64,000 nucleotides of DNA, from positions 1,236,501 to 1,300,500 of the forward strand of contig JAHRHY010000016.1 of the NCBI GenBank assembly GCA_019671135.1, in the 5' to 3' direction. Below the pieces are notes generated by a model. The model was not told the DNA's origin and ran no database searches. It was given only the letters and a program-made list of their open reading frames with translations. Positions 47,066-58,660 of the stretch are shown one piece after another (position 1 is the stretch's first letter; each line of letters opens with the position of its first letter). The stretch is from Linnemannia hyalina (taxonomy: Eukaryota > Mortierellomycota > Mortierellomycetes > Mortierellales > Mortierellaceae). A program made the position numbers and the translations under genes.

Positions 47066-48232
47066 TTAAACACTCAACCCTGCATCTTTGAATGCCTCTA
47101 GCAACTCCAATCTACAGCCGTCTGCCTTCTTTTTATGACTAGAGCTTTGTCTTGACAAGGCACGCATTCTGCACTATGACAGACCATACACTTTAGTATT
47201 GGAAAGGCATACGTTTCCTTGAAAACATATTTCCTCCCGTTTCTGTTTTTACATTGCGTCCTACAAAATGGTCAAGACACCCTTTTTGAATAACAATATG
47301 GAGGAGAAAGGGCCTCGGGAAGGCTGCACGATGTATGTCAAGAAAAGGGATCATAGAAGGACGACTCGTAGCTGTGTGTAAAAGATGGAGGGTTGACAAT
47401 AGAAGGCGAAGAGGCTGAGTTGGCAATAGCTAAATGAAACAAAAAAGAAAGAGTCGGTGTAGGTATGGGAATCGGAGGGTCAAGAAAGAGACAATGAGGT
47501 GGGGGGGAGGAAGGAGAATAATGGGGGAACGAAAGAAGGAGAGATAGACGATGGAGCAGGAAGGAATGGCAACTCTAACAACTCTAGACTAATAACAACA
47601 AACGCTGGTGGCGGAGGGCCAAGAACAGCAAGAACAAGGTGTTTGGTCTTTCCAACAATCATATTTTGCTCTGAGAACGGTAGTAATAAGAGACTTGGGC
47701 CGTGGAGACAAAAAGAAACACGTACGCCTTTGCCACCCTTCTTCATATCACCATTGTAGGGTACTTTGGGGGGTGTGGTTGGCCTTGCTGTGAACACAGA
47801 CAACCAAAGTAGACACTCGCACTTGTCCGAGTCATTGTTCTGTTGATTCGAGAACGAGAAGGAGAGTGAGAGCGAGATTGGAAAGTAAGTGAATAGGGCG
47901 GAGGAGAGAGTGAAAAGGCAAAAAGGGAAGCGGGATGACTGTTTAGAGAGCCGAGGGGACGTGAAAGTGGCTGCAAAAGAGAATGAGAGAATGAGTGTAG
48001 TAGTATCAGTAGCGACAACAGAAGAAGAGGCAGACAAGGAACAGTGTTGGAGTGAAGCAGTGAAATTATTGTTGTCCAGAGAGAATAAAAAAAGAGACGG
48101 AGAAAAAGAGAGAGAGAGAGGTATCGACAAGAGAAGGGGAAAAAAAAGGGATTTCGAGAGACAAGGGAACGGAAAAAGAGACACAGGAAGAATAGTGCAG
48201 GAAGAAAAAAAGCAAAGGGCACACACACACAC
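47066..48232 (-). pseudogene. Family K copy U2, left arm
   Basis: The long frame (48232-47480, 250 codons) covers the CT-rich N-terminal half, NNFTASLQHCSLSASSSVVA, WLSVFTARPTTPPKVPYNGD and the SEQNMIVGK block. A second frame (47426-47193) encodes FLDIHRAAFPRPFLLHIVIQ and GCLDHFVGRNVKTETGG. An intron acceptor TTTAG precedes it near 47432. The same short A-run as in U1 breaks the C-terminus. The product is unknown. Confidence 0.5.
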
Positions 48233-49001
48233 AACTCAGATACAATCGTCTACATCCACCCTTTCTCTTTTTCTTCACATGGTCCACGGTCAATGTCAAT
48301 GTGGTTGGTTTGGCACGATGAACGATTCAGATGAGACTGTATTGTCGATCGCTACAGCGACCGATGAAGCAAAGAGTCCCACCACAAGGTGTATTAATAT
48401 ATTTGTACCTATATTACGATCGGATGGATACCCAGGCAACAGCACGAAAGGGCGCAAGGAGCAAGGCGAAAATACATGCATTTGCGAGAATGGTGCTAAA
48501 CAAAGGGTCCTAGGAAGTTTTTAATTTTAATGAGTGGACGTCAAGAACGAGAAGGACAAAGAGCAAGCAAGTCAAGGAGCGAGAAGCAGGGAAAGAGAGG
48601 TAGAGATAATGTAGATGGAGGCGAACGAGATATTAGTTTTGTGTAAGCATAACCAGCGAGCTATTCCATCCGTGGGCAGAGACGGTAGCAGAAAAGGGCT
48701 GTCCAAGAAGCGTAATGTAAAAAGGAGTGAACAAGAGAATAGTTTGCAAGCATGACTATTTTTGAACTTGAACATGTACTGTTGGTAAGAACATATATCC
48801 ACAGAAGGTCAACACGGTTGCGGCGTTGGGGAGCATACCGTGACCGACTGCAGAGTAGAAATGGTTGGTATAGGTGGTGGTGATGGTGGTGGTGTAGCGA
48901 GGTGGGTCTGAGTCCTATAAAGAAGTTGAAGGAAAGGAAGTGGGGAGGGAAGCAAACTGTAGTGAATGAGAGATGACGAGGAGATAAAGCGAATGAAGTA
49001 C

Positions 49002-49096
49002 CTTGTCAAGGCAAACCTCTGGTCATAAAATAAAAGGCAAACGGCTGTGGATTGGAATTGCTGGAGGCACTCAAAGATGCAAGGTTGAGTGTTTAA
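49002..49096 (+). pseudogene. Family K 3' fragment in the spacer
   Basis: The fragment encodes PCQGKPLVIK, an in-frame TAA, then KANGCGLELLEALKDARLSV and a stop. It is the K C-terminus only. It is closer to copy O than to the arm copies over its last residues and the sequence just beyond. Confidence 0.6.
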
Positions 49097-49128
49097 ATTC
49101 AAGGGTTATCTGGCGATTAGTATGCCGA

Positions 49129-49229
49129 GGTTGTGGTGGCTTTATTGGTTAAGCCGCGCTGATAGACATGCTAACGTCAACAGCATGTTCCCGAATTCGA
49201 ATCAGGTTCGAATCACTGGTCGTGCAACC
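49129..49229 (+). other. tRNA-like sequence in the spacer
   Basis: It starts GGTTGTG and ends TGCAACC (five Watson-Crick plus two wobble pairs). A D-arm GGCTT/AAGCC, a strong hairpin ACATGCT/AGCATGT and a B-box AGGTTCGAATC are present. It lies 32 bp beyond the K stop, the same spacing as elsewhere. The central hairpin is not a normal anticodon arm. Confidence 0.45.
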
Positions 49230-49787
49230 TCTTTAGTTGAGTAACGTGTAACACTGGAGCAGCAGTGTTGGATTGTGGTCTCAATTAATCATTTATTTTT
49301 TTTCTTCTGTTTCTGTAGTGTTTTTAAAACACATAGACCTAGTGGGTGTGTCAATGGCCAGAAAGAGAGGAACCTTTTATTCTGCACCGCAGACGGGATA
49401 TGCTTAACACAACCCACCCTGATGGTCACATCATTGCTTTGGTGTACTTCTTCAAAGACCATTATTCACTATTCATTGCTTTCGTCGCGGTGGAGCCCAA
49501 TACCGTTCCATGTTTGCCAAAGAGAAATGGTCACTTGAGGCGGTGAAATGGTGGGGAGGATGGTCTATACCGCGAACCTGGGCTCACATTTCTTGATATT
49601 CGCTTTTATCGTTCCTGCTGCATAATATTCACTTAACATCCTATTCTTGTTACATCTCTTTGCACCACATTTCTATATTGACATGTTTATTCTCGTCACA
49701 CCTGTTTGCACATCCTGACAATCACTTTTCCTCTTTTTCCGTGATTTTCTTGTCTTGTCTTCTCAACGACACTCCATGGACGAACTC

Positions 49788-50350
49788 GATCACTGAAAAA
49801 ATCCTGGCATCATATTTGGAAACAATGCAAACGACATTGCCAGAGATATTAATCACCAGCTATTAATCCAGAACGAGGAGATCGATAACCGACTTGATAA
49901 TGTGGCTTCATCACTTGCTACATCAATTCAAGCCGCTGTCGATGGATTGACAACCATGTAACTCAACTATCGCATTAGCAACGTCAGTAGTCATCTCGAG
50001 CACAGAATAAAGCAATGCCACAAGTGCAGGACTCAGTAACAGTGCACCCGCCTTCATATCCAGTCGTCGAGCGACACAATGTGCGCCATTTGCCTCTGCG
50101 TGCTGATCCAGTGATTCAACAGCAGCATGTCAAACCACCACGACCTGCTCCGCGTATTCCTACCGTCTCGATGTGGCAAGAAGCTGTCAATCAATGGGAG
50201 AACGGTGACCCCAGCAAAGGACTGTTACTCCCTCTCCAGACCTGGACAAAGAAGATGCGCAAGACAGATCCGACTAGATATCTTCAGATTGTACAATTTG
50301 AAAAGAATACTTCACGCGTCATTCACTCTCGCTCTCTCTGTAAGAAATGA
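49788..50350 (+). mobile_element. Degenerate GCR1_C/Crypton-like fragment
   Basis: The first part reads NNANDIARDINHQLLIQNEE and IDNRLDNVASSLATSIQAAV, a coiled-coil-like stretch, then a stop. After a frame change comes MWQEAVNQWENGDPSKGLLL, PLQTWTKKMRKTDPTRYLQI and VQFEKN. This W...W-rich pattern recalls the GCR1_C DNA-binding domain that ends fungal Crypton-type tyrosine recombinase proteins. No recombinase core is present. The family call is inference from the pattern. Confidence 0.35.
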
Positions 50351-52424
50351 CAGACCAACCAAAAGTCGACTGACATCTTATCCGCCACACATCAGTTCAG
50401 TACGACCTGTCAGATTGTAAAAAAAAACTAATGGATCGGTAGCGCAAAAAAAAAGGGATGAGAGCAGGAACCACAGCAAGCTTTGAAGTGGAAGAAAAGA
50501 AAAAAGTGCTTCCAGCTCTGGAACCGTGCTTTTCTGCTCTCAGTCTTCGAAAGCCCCTTTTCAAAAATATGTTGTCTTCAGTGATGATGCACCTCCCCAC
50601 TCGAAATGAAGTTTTCCTGTCTCCCTTGATCAGATGTTCTTCAGTCGTTTTACCTCTTTAACACTAACTTCCTTCAGTCACCAACATCCATACCACTAAG
50701 CAATTTACACCATCTCCGCTTTTGAACCAAACAAACAAGCAAGCAAGGTAAGAAGAACAAACAGAAGCAATTCAGTATTACACTCAGCTCAGCATGCTTC
50801 ACAACTACAATTGCTGACATTTATGCTTGTCGGGTTCATCGGCTTTGCTATTGCTGCACCATAGACCTTTTTCTCGGACACTATGACCATCCGTCCCTTC
50901 AAACAAGTCCACCAAGCCGCAGCTGCTGGTAATGAACCCACCTTCCCCTCGGCTCTTGGAAAGGACAACCAACTGCTCAGGTCCCTGGACATCTCGTTTC
51001 AGCCCTTGCCTACCATTCCTATAGTCTCGCTTAGTGTTCCTGAAGAATGTTCCCAAATCTGCCATCAAGACCAAGCTGCCTCACCCCCAACAGCGCATCG
51101 AGGTACGTACATGTCGCGTTGCTTTGTTTCTGAGTCCATAGGTGACGTACAAGGTGATAGATAGCGAGGTAACATGGATCATAAGCAGATCGACTGACCT
51201 GGTTTTGCAAGTAGCAGAATTACTTTGAAGGATAAAAAGTAGGGAGATACTAATGTCGCATTCTCATTCACGTTGGATTGATACTGACCGAAGTCATTGA
51301 CAACGGCCCTGACTCTGTATTTTCTTTTTTCTTTATCAAGCCCACGCTGAAGCGTTCACTGGCTTTGTTTTTCCATCATTGTTTTGCCATCATGCACGCC
51401 AGCAGCAAAATAATAAAATCGTTGGAACAAAGACTCAACACATACATAAACACGGCTACAGGAAAGTATAAGGCTCTCATGGCGGGTATACACTGGGATG
51501 CAAAGGAGTAAAGGGATTAATGAGAGGGAGAAGACAAGGAGAGTCTATTTTCCTCTGCATTGATCGTGGGGGTGGAGTGTTGAGTCTGAGTGCCGCTGCT
51601 TCTGCTCTGGCTACAGCTAATCAAATCTGCCTTTTTCTTCCCCTTCGTCATGCTTTTCACTCCCTCACTTTATCTCCTCGTCATCTCTCATTCACTACAG
51701 TTTGCTTCCCTCCCCACTTCCTTTCCTTCAACTTCTTTATAGGACTCAGACCCACCTCGCTACACCACCACCATCACCACCACCTATACCAACCATTTCT
51801 ACTCTGCAGTCGGTCACGGTATGCTCCCCAACGCCGCAACCGTGTTGACCTTCTGTGGATATATGTTCTTACCAACAGTACATGTTCAAGTTCAAAAATA
51901 GTCATGCTTGCAAACTATTCTCTTGTTCACTCCTTTTTACATTACGCTTCTTGGACAGCCCTTTTCTGCTACCGTCTCTGCCCACGGATGGAATAGCTCG
52001 CTGGTTATGCTTACACAAAACTAATATCTCGTTCGCCTCCATCTACATTATCTCTACCTCTCTTTCCCTGCTTCTCGCTCCTTGACTTGCTTGCTCTTTG
52101 TCCTTCTCGTTCTTGACGTCCACTCATTAAAATTAAAAACTTCCTAGGACCCTTTGTTTAGCACCATTCTCGCAAATGCATGTATTTTCGCCTTGCTCCT
52201 TGCGCCCTTTCGTGCTGTTGCCTGGGTATCCATCCGATCGTAATATAGGTACAAATATATTAATACACCTTGTGGTGGGACTCTTTGCTTCATCGGTCGC
52301 TGTAGCGATCGACAATACAGTCTCATCTGAATCGTTCATCGTGCCAAACCAACCACATTGACATTGACCGTGGACCATGTGAAGAAAAAGAGAAAGGGTG
52401 GATGTAGACGATTGTATCTGAGTT

Positions 52425-53591
52425 GTGTGTGTGTGTGCCCTTTGCTTTTTTTCTTCCTGCACTATTCTTCCTGTGTCTCTTTTTCCGTTCCCTTGTCTCT
52501 CGAAATCCCTTTTTTTTCCCCTTCTCTTGTCGATACCTCTCTCTCTCTCTTTTTCTCCGTCTCTTTTTTTATTCTCTCTGGACAACAATAATTTCACTGC
52601 TTCACTCCAACACTGTTCCTTGTCTGCCTCTTCTTCTGTTGTCGCTACTGATACTACTACACTCATTCTCTCATTCTCTTTTGCAGCCACTTTCACGTCC
52701 CCTCGGCTCTCTAAACAGTCATCCCGCTTCCCTTTTTGCCTTTTCACTCTCTCCTCCGCCCTATTCACTTACTTTCCAATCTCGCTCTCACTCTCCTTCT
52801 CGTTCTCGAATCAACAGAACAATGACTCGGACAAGTGCGAGTGTCTACTTTGGTTGTCTGTGTTCACAGCAAGGCCAACCACACCCCCCAAAGTACCCTA
52901 CAATGGTGATATGAAGAAGGGTGGCAAAGGCGTACGTGTTTCTTTTTGTCTCCACGGCCCAAGTCTCTTATTACTACCGTTCTCAGAGCAAAATATGATT
53001 GTTGGAAAGACCAAACACCTTGTTCTTGCTGTTCTTGGCCCTCCGCCACCAGCGTTTGTTGTTATTAGTCTAGAGTTGTTAGAGTTGCCATTCCTTCCTG
53101 CTCCATCGTCTATCTCTCCTTCTTTCGTTCCCCCATTATTCTCCTTCCTCCCCCCCACCTCATTGTCTCTTTCTTGACCCTCCGATTCCCATACCTACAC
53201 CGACTCTTTCTTTTTTGTTTCATTTAGCTATTGCCAACTCAGCCTCTTCGCCTTCTATTGTCAACCCTCCATCTTTTACACACAGCTACGAGTCGTCCTT
53301 CTATGATCCCTTTTCTTGACATACATCGTGCAGCCTTCCCGAGGCCCTTTCTCCTCCATATTGTTATTCAAAAAGGGTGTCTTGACCATTTTGTAGGACG
53401 CAATGTAAAAACAGAAACGGGAGGAAATATGTTTTCAAGGAAACGTATGCCTTTCCAATACTAAAGTGTATGGTCTGTCATAGTGCAGAATGCGTGCCTT
53501 GTCAAGACAAAGCTCTAGTCATAAAAAGAAGGCAGACGGCTGTAGATTGGAGTTGCTAGAGGCATTCAAAGATGCAGGGTTGAGTGTTTAA
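52425..53591 (+). pseudogene. Family K copy U2, right arm
   Basis: This mirrors the left U2 copy and has the same 250-codon frame, splice-like TTTAG before the second part, cysteine cluster (CMVCHSAECVPCQ) and short A-run frameshift before the C-terminus. K copies in both arms point away from the symmetry centre. Confidence 0.5.
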
Positions 53592-53622
53592 ATTTGAGAG
53601 TTTTCCGAGGATAAGTAACTGA

Positions 53623-53741
53623 GGTTGCAATGGCTCATTGGTTAGAGCGGCGCTAAAAGGACTGCCCACGTCTACTAAACGTGTTCTACTTAGCGTCCTC
53701 GGGGACGAACAGGCCGCGGGTTCGAAACCGTCCGTGCAACC
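53623..53741 (+). other. tRNA-like sequence, right U2
   Basis: It is the mirror of the left U2 module, with acceptor stem GGTTGCA/TGCAACC and B-box GGTTCGAAACC. About 35 bp downstream lies a second A-box-like start (TATGGCGGAGTGGTTAGCG) without a B-box. Confidence 0.5.
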
Positions 53742-53865
53742 TTCATTGCCTTGAGATAATAAGGACGCAGCTGCTATGGCGGAGTGGTTAGCGTTCATCT
53801 CGGTAATCTTTTGTTTTTTTATTCTTTTTCGTAACAATCCCCTTGTCGAGTCCACTGACCTTGTT

Positions 53866-54105
53866 TTTTTGCCTCCTCCTCCTTCTCGTCCTCCTCCTTC
53901 TCGTCCTCCTCCTCCTTCTCGTCCTCCTCCTTCTCGTCCTCCTCCTCCTCCTCGTCCTCGTCCTCCTCCTCCTCGTCCTCCTTCTCGTCCTCCTCCTTCT
54001 TGTCCTCCTCCTTCTTGTCCTCCTCCTTCTTGTCCTCCTCCTTCTTGTCCTCCTCCTTCTTGTCCTCCTCCTTCTCGTCCACCTCCTCCTCCTCGTCCTC
54101 TTCCT
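53866..54105. repeat. CCT-rich minisatellite, right arm
   Basis: This mirrors the array at 46548-46790, but with five CCTCCTCCTTCTTGT units in a row instead of three and fewer CTCGT-type units. Confidence 0.85.
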
Positions 54106-55271
54106 CTGTTCTCGTCCACTCTCCTTCAAACATCGATCCAGCCTCTAGCCCTCCTTCATCCTCTCTCTAACAACCTCCTTCCATTCCTCACCATTGCTAT
54201 CATATCTTTCTCCACCTCCAGTCCCTCCTCTCATCCTCTCTCACCTCTCTCCAAGTGCGCCTCCACTCGAGCTGCTGTGTATTCTTACTCGAGTATGTTT
54301 TCCCTACTTTTTCTCTTGGTCGACTAACATCTTTTACACGGACAATATATGTTTGTATGTTGTATGTTTGTGCATGTCTCTTGAGTGCTGCACCCCTTCC
54401 CTCATACCCATTAATTAATTATGCCTCCATTTCATTTTTTGACTGGCTGCAGAGGAGTGAAAAAAAAAAAAGCAAGCAGGAACAAAACAAAGAGTATACT
54501 CAGTGTACACGGCGCATAAAACTGGCGTTTCCTTATGTCTGTTCAGAAACACTCTCATTCACAAAACAAAAAGTGCATGCATCTCAACATTGAATCAGGA
54601 AGAGTACTTCGCCCCACATGCAATGTGTCACGTGGGGTCATGAGAGCGTCGGACCCAAATGCTTAATGCTTTTTGTCTTTATCAGCGTCCAACATACCAA
54701 GATTTGGTATAGCATGAGTTGCTGGTCCGACCTTAACAGCATTGCTGCATAGACTGATATCCTGCAACTTATTCCTGAGGTATGAAGGCATCCCAGACAA
54801 GAGGACGAGAAGATCGCAGAAGAATGTATTGAATCAAATACTAAAAACAGCATGAGAAAAAAAAAAAGAGCGCTGGCGGAGTGGACTAGTGGTGTTTAAC
54901 GACAAGTCTGTTCACAACACTCTTTCTTACTGTTATCCCTCCATGCTTTCCTAGTGAAAATGGAAATGTAGTCGAGGGAGTGGCTTTTCAAAGCACTCCG
55001 GCACGGAGCCACGGCGAATGTTGCCGACAGCAGAACCTCGAACCTCTTCTCTTCCTGTTGAACGTACCGTCTATTCTCCTGACCCCGGGGTATCTCATTC
55101 AACGTCCACAGATTGTCTCTGTTTTGTCACCATCACCGCCCCCTCCCTCCGTGCTGGGCACTTGTACAGTCCCCCTTGTATAATAAACATTATCTGTTTC
55201 TTCTCTTGCTGCTATTTTAACCTCCCTCACTTTTCTTTTTCACCCCTTCCTCTCTTTTCTACCTACATTCA

Positions 55272-55510
55272 TTTTCTCCCCTCGTCCACTTTCTCCCCTC
55301 GTCCACTTTCTCCCCTCGTCCACTTTCTCCCCTCGTCCACTTTCTCCCCTCGTCCACTTTCTCCCCTCGTCCACTTTCTCCCCTCGTCCACTTTCTCCCC
55401 TCGTCCACTTTCTCCCCTCGTCCACTTTCTCCCCTCGTCCACTTTCTCCCCTCGTCCACTTTCTCCCCTCGTCCACTTTCTCCCCTCGTCCACTTTCTCC
55501 CCTCGTCCAC
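55272..55510. repeat. 17-bp minisatellite, 14 units
   Basis: TTTCTCCCCTCGTCCAC is repeated about 14 times, one more than the mirrored left array. Confidence 0.9.
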
Positions 55511-56735
55511 TTCTCCATTCGTCCGCTCAGCACGTTCCACAGCAGCCGCAAGTTCAACAGCAGCAGCAAGTTCAACAACAGCAGTAGATGAACCGGTAAG
55601 CTTACATCGCACCGAGCTAGTATCTTGTTCAATTCCAACTGCACCATCTCTATCTCTCTTTTCTTGCTTCTCGCCCCCACCTGTTCACTATTTGTCCTTC
55701 TCGTTCTTGAAGCCCAATCAATAAAATACAAGGTCTCCTACGACCCTTTGCTTAACATCGCTCTCGCAAATGCAGACATATTTGCCTTGTTCATAGCGTC
55801 CTTTCGCACTGGCGCATGGGTATCCATCTGATCGTAACATAGGTATAAACATATTAATACACCTTGTAGAGGACCTCCTTGCTTCATCGATCGCTACAGC
55901 CATCGACAATACAGTCTCATCTGAATCGTTCATCGTGCCAAATTAACCATATTGACATTAACCGTGGACCATGTGAAGAAAAAGAGAAAGGGTGGATGTA
56001 GACAATTGTATCTGACCTCTATGTGTGACCTTTGCTTTTTTTCACTATTCTGCCTGTCACTACTTCACTCCAGGTGTGGATCAGTAGTATAGAAAAGGTA
56101 CGGGATTATCATATCGTTAACATGAGATATCACTAAAATAAGTACTGTTACATGGAGTTAGCTTGACGTTACACCTTGTCAAGATATTATACTTCATTGA
56201 GAGTAGCTGGCTTTTTACTTTCAACATTTTCAGATCCCACACCATGTCCTCTACATGGGCCAGCTTTCAGCTTTCCAGTAGGAAGTGCATTGAGCTTATG
56301 GTATAAAAACAGCAGCTAAGCACGTGCTAGGCCCATGTAAAATCAGGCATATAGGTCATATACAAAAGACTTTGGGTAGGAGCTCCAACCTTTGAAAGAT
56401 GGTCCTATAGGATTCAGCACGTAACTCATTCAAGTTTAAAGGTAGGTAGAAACTAAAAAGACCACACAGGTTGAAAAAGAAAATCGGAATGCATTAATCC
56501 AATTAACTGATTCATTCAATTCAGGCATTTCGCTTCCGACGATGATCCGATGTCGGTCCATGCAAAAAGAAGCAAGTTGTAATGAATGAGAATGACAGGA
56601 ATCTGGGACCCGGTTGAATGAGCATCTCAAAAAAAAAAAGTCGAAATCGCAAAAAGACGAGTTGTCGATACCTTTCTCTCTTTTTTTTCCCTTTCTCCTG
56701 TTGATACCTCTCTCTCTTTTTTTTTTCCCTTTTTC

Positions 56736-57792
56736 TTGCCGATACCTCTCTCTCTCTCTTTTTCTCTTTCTCTGGGCAATAACAATTTCACTGCTTCACT
56801 CCAACACTGCTCCTTGTCTGCCTCTTCTTCTGTTGTCGCTACTGACACTACTACACTCATTCTCTCATTCTCTTTTGCAGCCACTTTCACGTCCCCTCGG
56901 CTCTCTAAGCAGTCATCCCCTTTCCCTTCTTGTCTTTTCACTCTCTCCTACGCTCTATTCACTTACTTTCCAATCTCGCTCTCACTCTCACTCTCCTTCT
57001 CGTTCTCGAATCAACAGAGCAATGACTCGGACAAGTGCGAGTGTCTACTTTGGTTGTCTGTGTTCACAGCAAGGCCAACCACACCCCCCAAAGTACCCTA
57101 CAATGGTGATATGAAGAAGGGTGGCAAAGGCGTACGTGTTTCTTTTTGTCTCCACGGCCCAAGTCTCTTATTACTACCGTTCTCAGAGCAAAATATGATT
57201 GTTGGAAAGACCAAACACCTTGTTCTTGCTGTTCTTGGCCCTCCGCCACCAGCGTTTGTTGTTATTAGTCTAGAGTTGTTAGAGTTGCCATTCCTTCCTT
57301 CTCCATCGTCTATCTCTCCTTCTTTCGTTCCCCCATTATTCTCCTTCCTCCCCCCCACCTCATTGTCTCTTTCTTGACCCTCCGATTCCCATACCTACAC
57401 CGACTCTTTCTTTTTTGTTTCATTTTAGCTATTGCCAACTCAGCCTCTTCGCCTTCTATTGTCAACCCTCCATCTTTTACACGCAGCTATGAATTGTCCT
57501 TCTATGATCCCTTTTCTTGACATACATCGTGCAGCCTTCCCGAGACCCTTTCTCCTCCATATTGTTATTCAAAAAGGGTGTCTTGATCATTTTGTAGGAC
57601 GCAATGTAAAAACAGAAACGGGTGGAACTAGTTCTTCGAGGAAACGTATGCCTTTCCAATACTAAAGTGTATGGCTTGTCATAGTGCAGAATGTGTGCCT
57701 TGTCAAGACAAAGCTCTAGTCATAAAAAGAAGGCAGACGGCTGTAGATTGGAGTTGCTAGAGGCATTTAAAGATGCAGGGTTGAGTGTTTAA
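56736..57792 (+). pseudogene. Family K copy U1, right arm
   Basis: The frame 56736-57377 (213 codons) matches left U1 except for a patch near 56905-57010. There the residues read SSPFPSCLFTLSYALFTYF, while left U1 and both U2 copies read SSRFPFCLFTLSSALFTYF. A CTCACT unit is also repeated once more here. The C-terminal A-run frameshift is shared. Confidence 0.5.
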
Positions 57793-57824
57793 ATTTGAGA
57801 GTTTTCCGAGGGATAAGTAAGCGA

Positions 57825-57943
57825 GGTTGCAATGGCTCAATTGGTTAGAGCGGCGATAAAAGAACTGCCCGCGTCTAGTATAGGTGTTCTACTTAGCGTC
57901 CTCGGGGATGAACAACCGCGGGTTCAAACCTGTCCGTGCAACC
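57825..57943 (+). other. tRNA-like sequence, right U1
   Basis: It mirrors the left U1 module: GGTTGCA/TGCAACC stem, D-arm GCTC/GAGC, B-box GGTTCAAACC. It begins 32 bp beyond the K stop codon. Confidence 0.5.
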
Positions 57944-58660
57944 TTCATTATCTGGGCAATTAAGGACGCAACACTATGGCAGTAGTGTGGGGGTGCGTCC
58001 GCTCAGTAATCTTTTGTTTTCTTTTTCTTTTTCGTAACAATCCCCTTGTCGAGTCCACTGACCTTATTTTTTTGCCTCTTCCTCCTCCTCCTCCTCTGTT
58101 CTCGTCCACTCTTCTTCAAACATCGATCCAGCCTCTAGCCCTTCTTCATCCTCTCTCTAACAACCTCCTTCCATTCCTCACCATTGCTATCATATCTTTC
58201 TCCACCTCCAGCCCCTCCTCTCATCCTCTCTCACCTCTCTCCAAGTGCGCCTCCACTCGAGCTGCTGTGTATTCTTACTCGAAATAGTTAACAAGTCACC
58301 GGGCACCCACAGCAAAAGCTTCATCAAGCCTTGATCAGAATTGGCAACAGGCGACACAGGAAGCAGGAACGAAAGCTTGCCAGGTTCCGTGAGTGCTTCC
58401 TTGACTATGTCAGACAACAATAACAGGAATGGAACTAACTCCAGCAACAGCGGCAAGTCTAACAACAAGTTCAGCAGCGGCAAGTTCAACAACAGCAGCA
58501 AGTTCAACAACAGCAGTAGATGAACCGGTAAGCTTACATCGCACCGAGCTAGTATCTTGTTCAATTCCAACTGCACCATCTCTATCTCTCTTTTCTTGCT
58601 TCTCGCCCCATCTGCTCACTATTTGTCCTTCTCGTTCTTGAAGCCCACTCAATAAAATAC

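Larger units (their letters stand above)
41291..48989 (+). repeat. Left arm of a giant inverted repeat
   Basis: The arm is the near-exact reverse complement of 51668-59387. Many long frames recur mirrored with constant coordinate sums: 41523-41822 on minus equals 58855-59154 on plus (sum 100677), and 48572-48802 on minus equals 51855-52085 on plus (sum 100657). The outer match ends at GACACTGGATC and the inner match at GGAGATAAAG. The 20-bp drift in the sum comes from tandem-repeat length differences and small indels. Contents from left to right are: part of a palindromic element, a Gln/Val-type CTG/TTG repeat near 42165-42230, K copy U1 with its tRNA-like module, a 17-bp minisatellite, a triplet-rich minisatellite, and K copy U2 with its tRNA-like module. 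Confidence 0.95.
48990..51667. other. Unique spacer between the inverted arms
   Basis: This 2678-bp stretch is not part of the arm symmetry. It begins with a K 3' fragment and a tRNA-like module in plus orientation, then carries a transposase-like remnant (49788-50350). Two weak opposed frames near 50805-51164 (plus MTIRPFKQVHQAAAAGNEP; minus VLMADLGTFFRNTKRDY) have no family support. The rest shows no gene. Confidence 0.6.

Noticed and set aside
46535..47101. Long Gly/Glu/Arg-rich frames over the GGA minisatellite
   Set aside because: They come from the triplet-rich tandem repeat, which is open in several frames, and have no start context or homologue.
47889..48524. 211-codon frame antisense to family K
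   Set aside because: It overlaps K on the opposite strand. The third-position bias I saw supports the K frame, and this one reads through CA and GA simple repeats.
55018..55587. Long frame with repeated FLPSSTFSPRPLSPLVH
   Set aside because: It is produced by the 17-bp minisatellite, which lacks stops in every frame.
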